A DNA stretch of 6,783 nt from positions 1 through 6,783 of the forward strand of contig NZ_RCYB01000101.1 of the NCBI RefSeq assembly GCF_004168205.1, written 5' to 3'. The notes beneath the pieces were generated by a model. That model saw nothing but the letters and a program-made list of their open reading frames with translations. It made no database searches and was not told where the DNA came from. The stretch comes from Catenibacterium sp. co_0103 (lineage in GTDB: Bacteria; Bacillota_I; Bacilli_A; Erysipelotrichales; Coprobacillaceae). Shown piece by piece: positions 6,706-6,783 of the stretch; the stretch's first letter is position 1, and each line of letters starts with the position of its first letter. Position numbers and translations under genes: made by a program.

Positions 6706-6743
6706 GAATTGGGATAAAGGGGCATGCCCCTTTATCCCAATTC
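6706..6743. repeat. Perfect 38-bp palindrome, REP-like dispersed element candidate
   Basis: Both halves are exact reverse complements, with no spacer, centred between 6724 and 6725 on GGGGCATGCCCC. It is much richer in GC than its AT-rich surroundings and has no T-run on either side, so it is not a standard terminator. It lies about 65 bp upstream of the regulator promoter and outside any gene. The neighbouring bases 6748-6771 carry a degenerate second copy of the right half. Confidence 0.75.
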
Positions 6744-6747
6744 GCGT

Positions 6748-6771
6748 GGCCGCAGGCCCCTATTCTCAATT
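6748..6771. repeat. Degenerate second copy of the palindrome half, with GC hairpin
   Basis: GGCC-GCA-GGCC (6748-6758) can form a small 4-bp hairpin. The following CCCCTATTCTCAATT (6757-6771) resembles CCCCTTTATCCCAATT (6727-6742) of the adjacent perfect palindrome, with one gap and a few substitutions. Two related units in a row is how REP/BIME-type intergenic repeats look. The window ends 12 bases later, so the element may continue. Confidence 0.5.
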
Positions 6772-6783
6772 TTTGTAAAAAAA

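Noticed and set aside
6748..6774. Plus-strand terminator from the GGCC-GCA-GGCC hairpin and TTTTT
   Set aside because: The stem is only 4 bp, 11 bases separate it from the T-run, and there is no plus-strand gene upstream of it in the window.

Overview
The window looks like a low-GC Firmicutes chromosome. The evidence is its AT-rich intergenic DNA, strong AAGGAGG-type ribosome binding sites, U-tailed intrinsic terminators, a family II pyrophosphatase with CBS and DRTGG domains, and a zinc-ribbon-less TnpB. The overall character suggests a gut anaerobe, perhaps of the Erysipelotrichia, but this is an inference from style and not from a marker gene.

Layout from left to right. Positions 1-669 (+) hold the 3' part of a tnpB gene of an IS200/IS605 (IS1341-type) element. 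It is cut by the window edge, and its structured right end (about 670-780) follows. No tnpA is visible. Everything else that codes is on the minus strand. The first unit, read right to left, is an APC-superfamily amino acid permease (3995-2565), an M18 zinc aminopeptidase (2497-1178) and a small four-helix membrane protein (1178-816). The last two overlap by one base (TAATG), and a terminator at 777-809 abuts the transposon end. A hairpin sits between permease and peptidase. A promoter with an extended -10 lies upstream of the permease, and a near-consensus CodY-type box fills its spacer. The second unit, also read right to left, is a YheO-type PAS plus HTH regulator (6586-5927) followed after 10 nt by a manganese-dependent inorganic pyrophosphatase, ppaC (5916-4276). 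It ends in a strong terminator at 4234-4268.

The genes make sense together as two housekeeping or nutritional units. One takes up amino acids and trims peptides, probably in response to amino acid supply. The other pairs a ligand-sensing regulator with a nucleotide-regulated pyrophosphatase.

The right edge (6697-6783) has no gene. It holds a perfect 38-bp palindrome and a degenerate second copy of its half, which looks like a dispersed REP-like element. I see no clear new multi-gene system. The points most worth a second look are the altered TnpB catalytic layout, the TnpB right end abutting a host terminator, the CodY-like box and the palindromic repeat.
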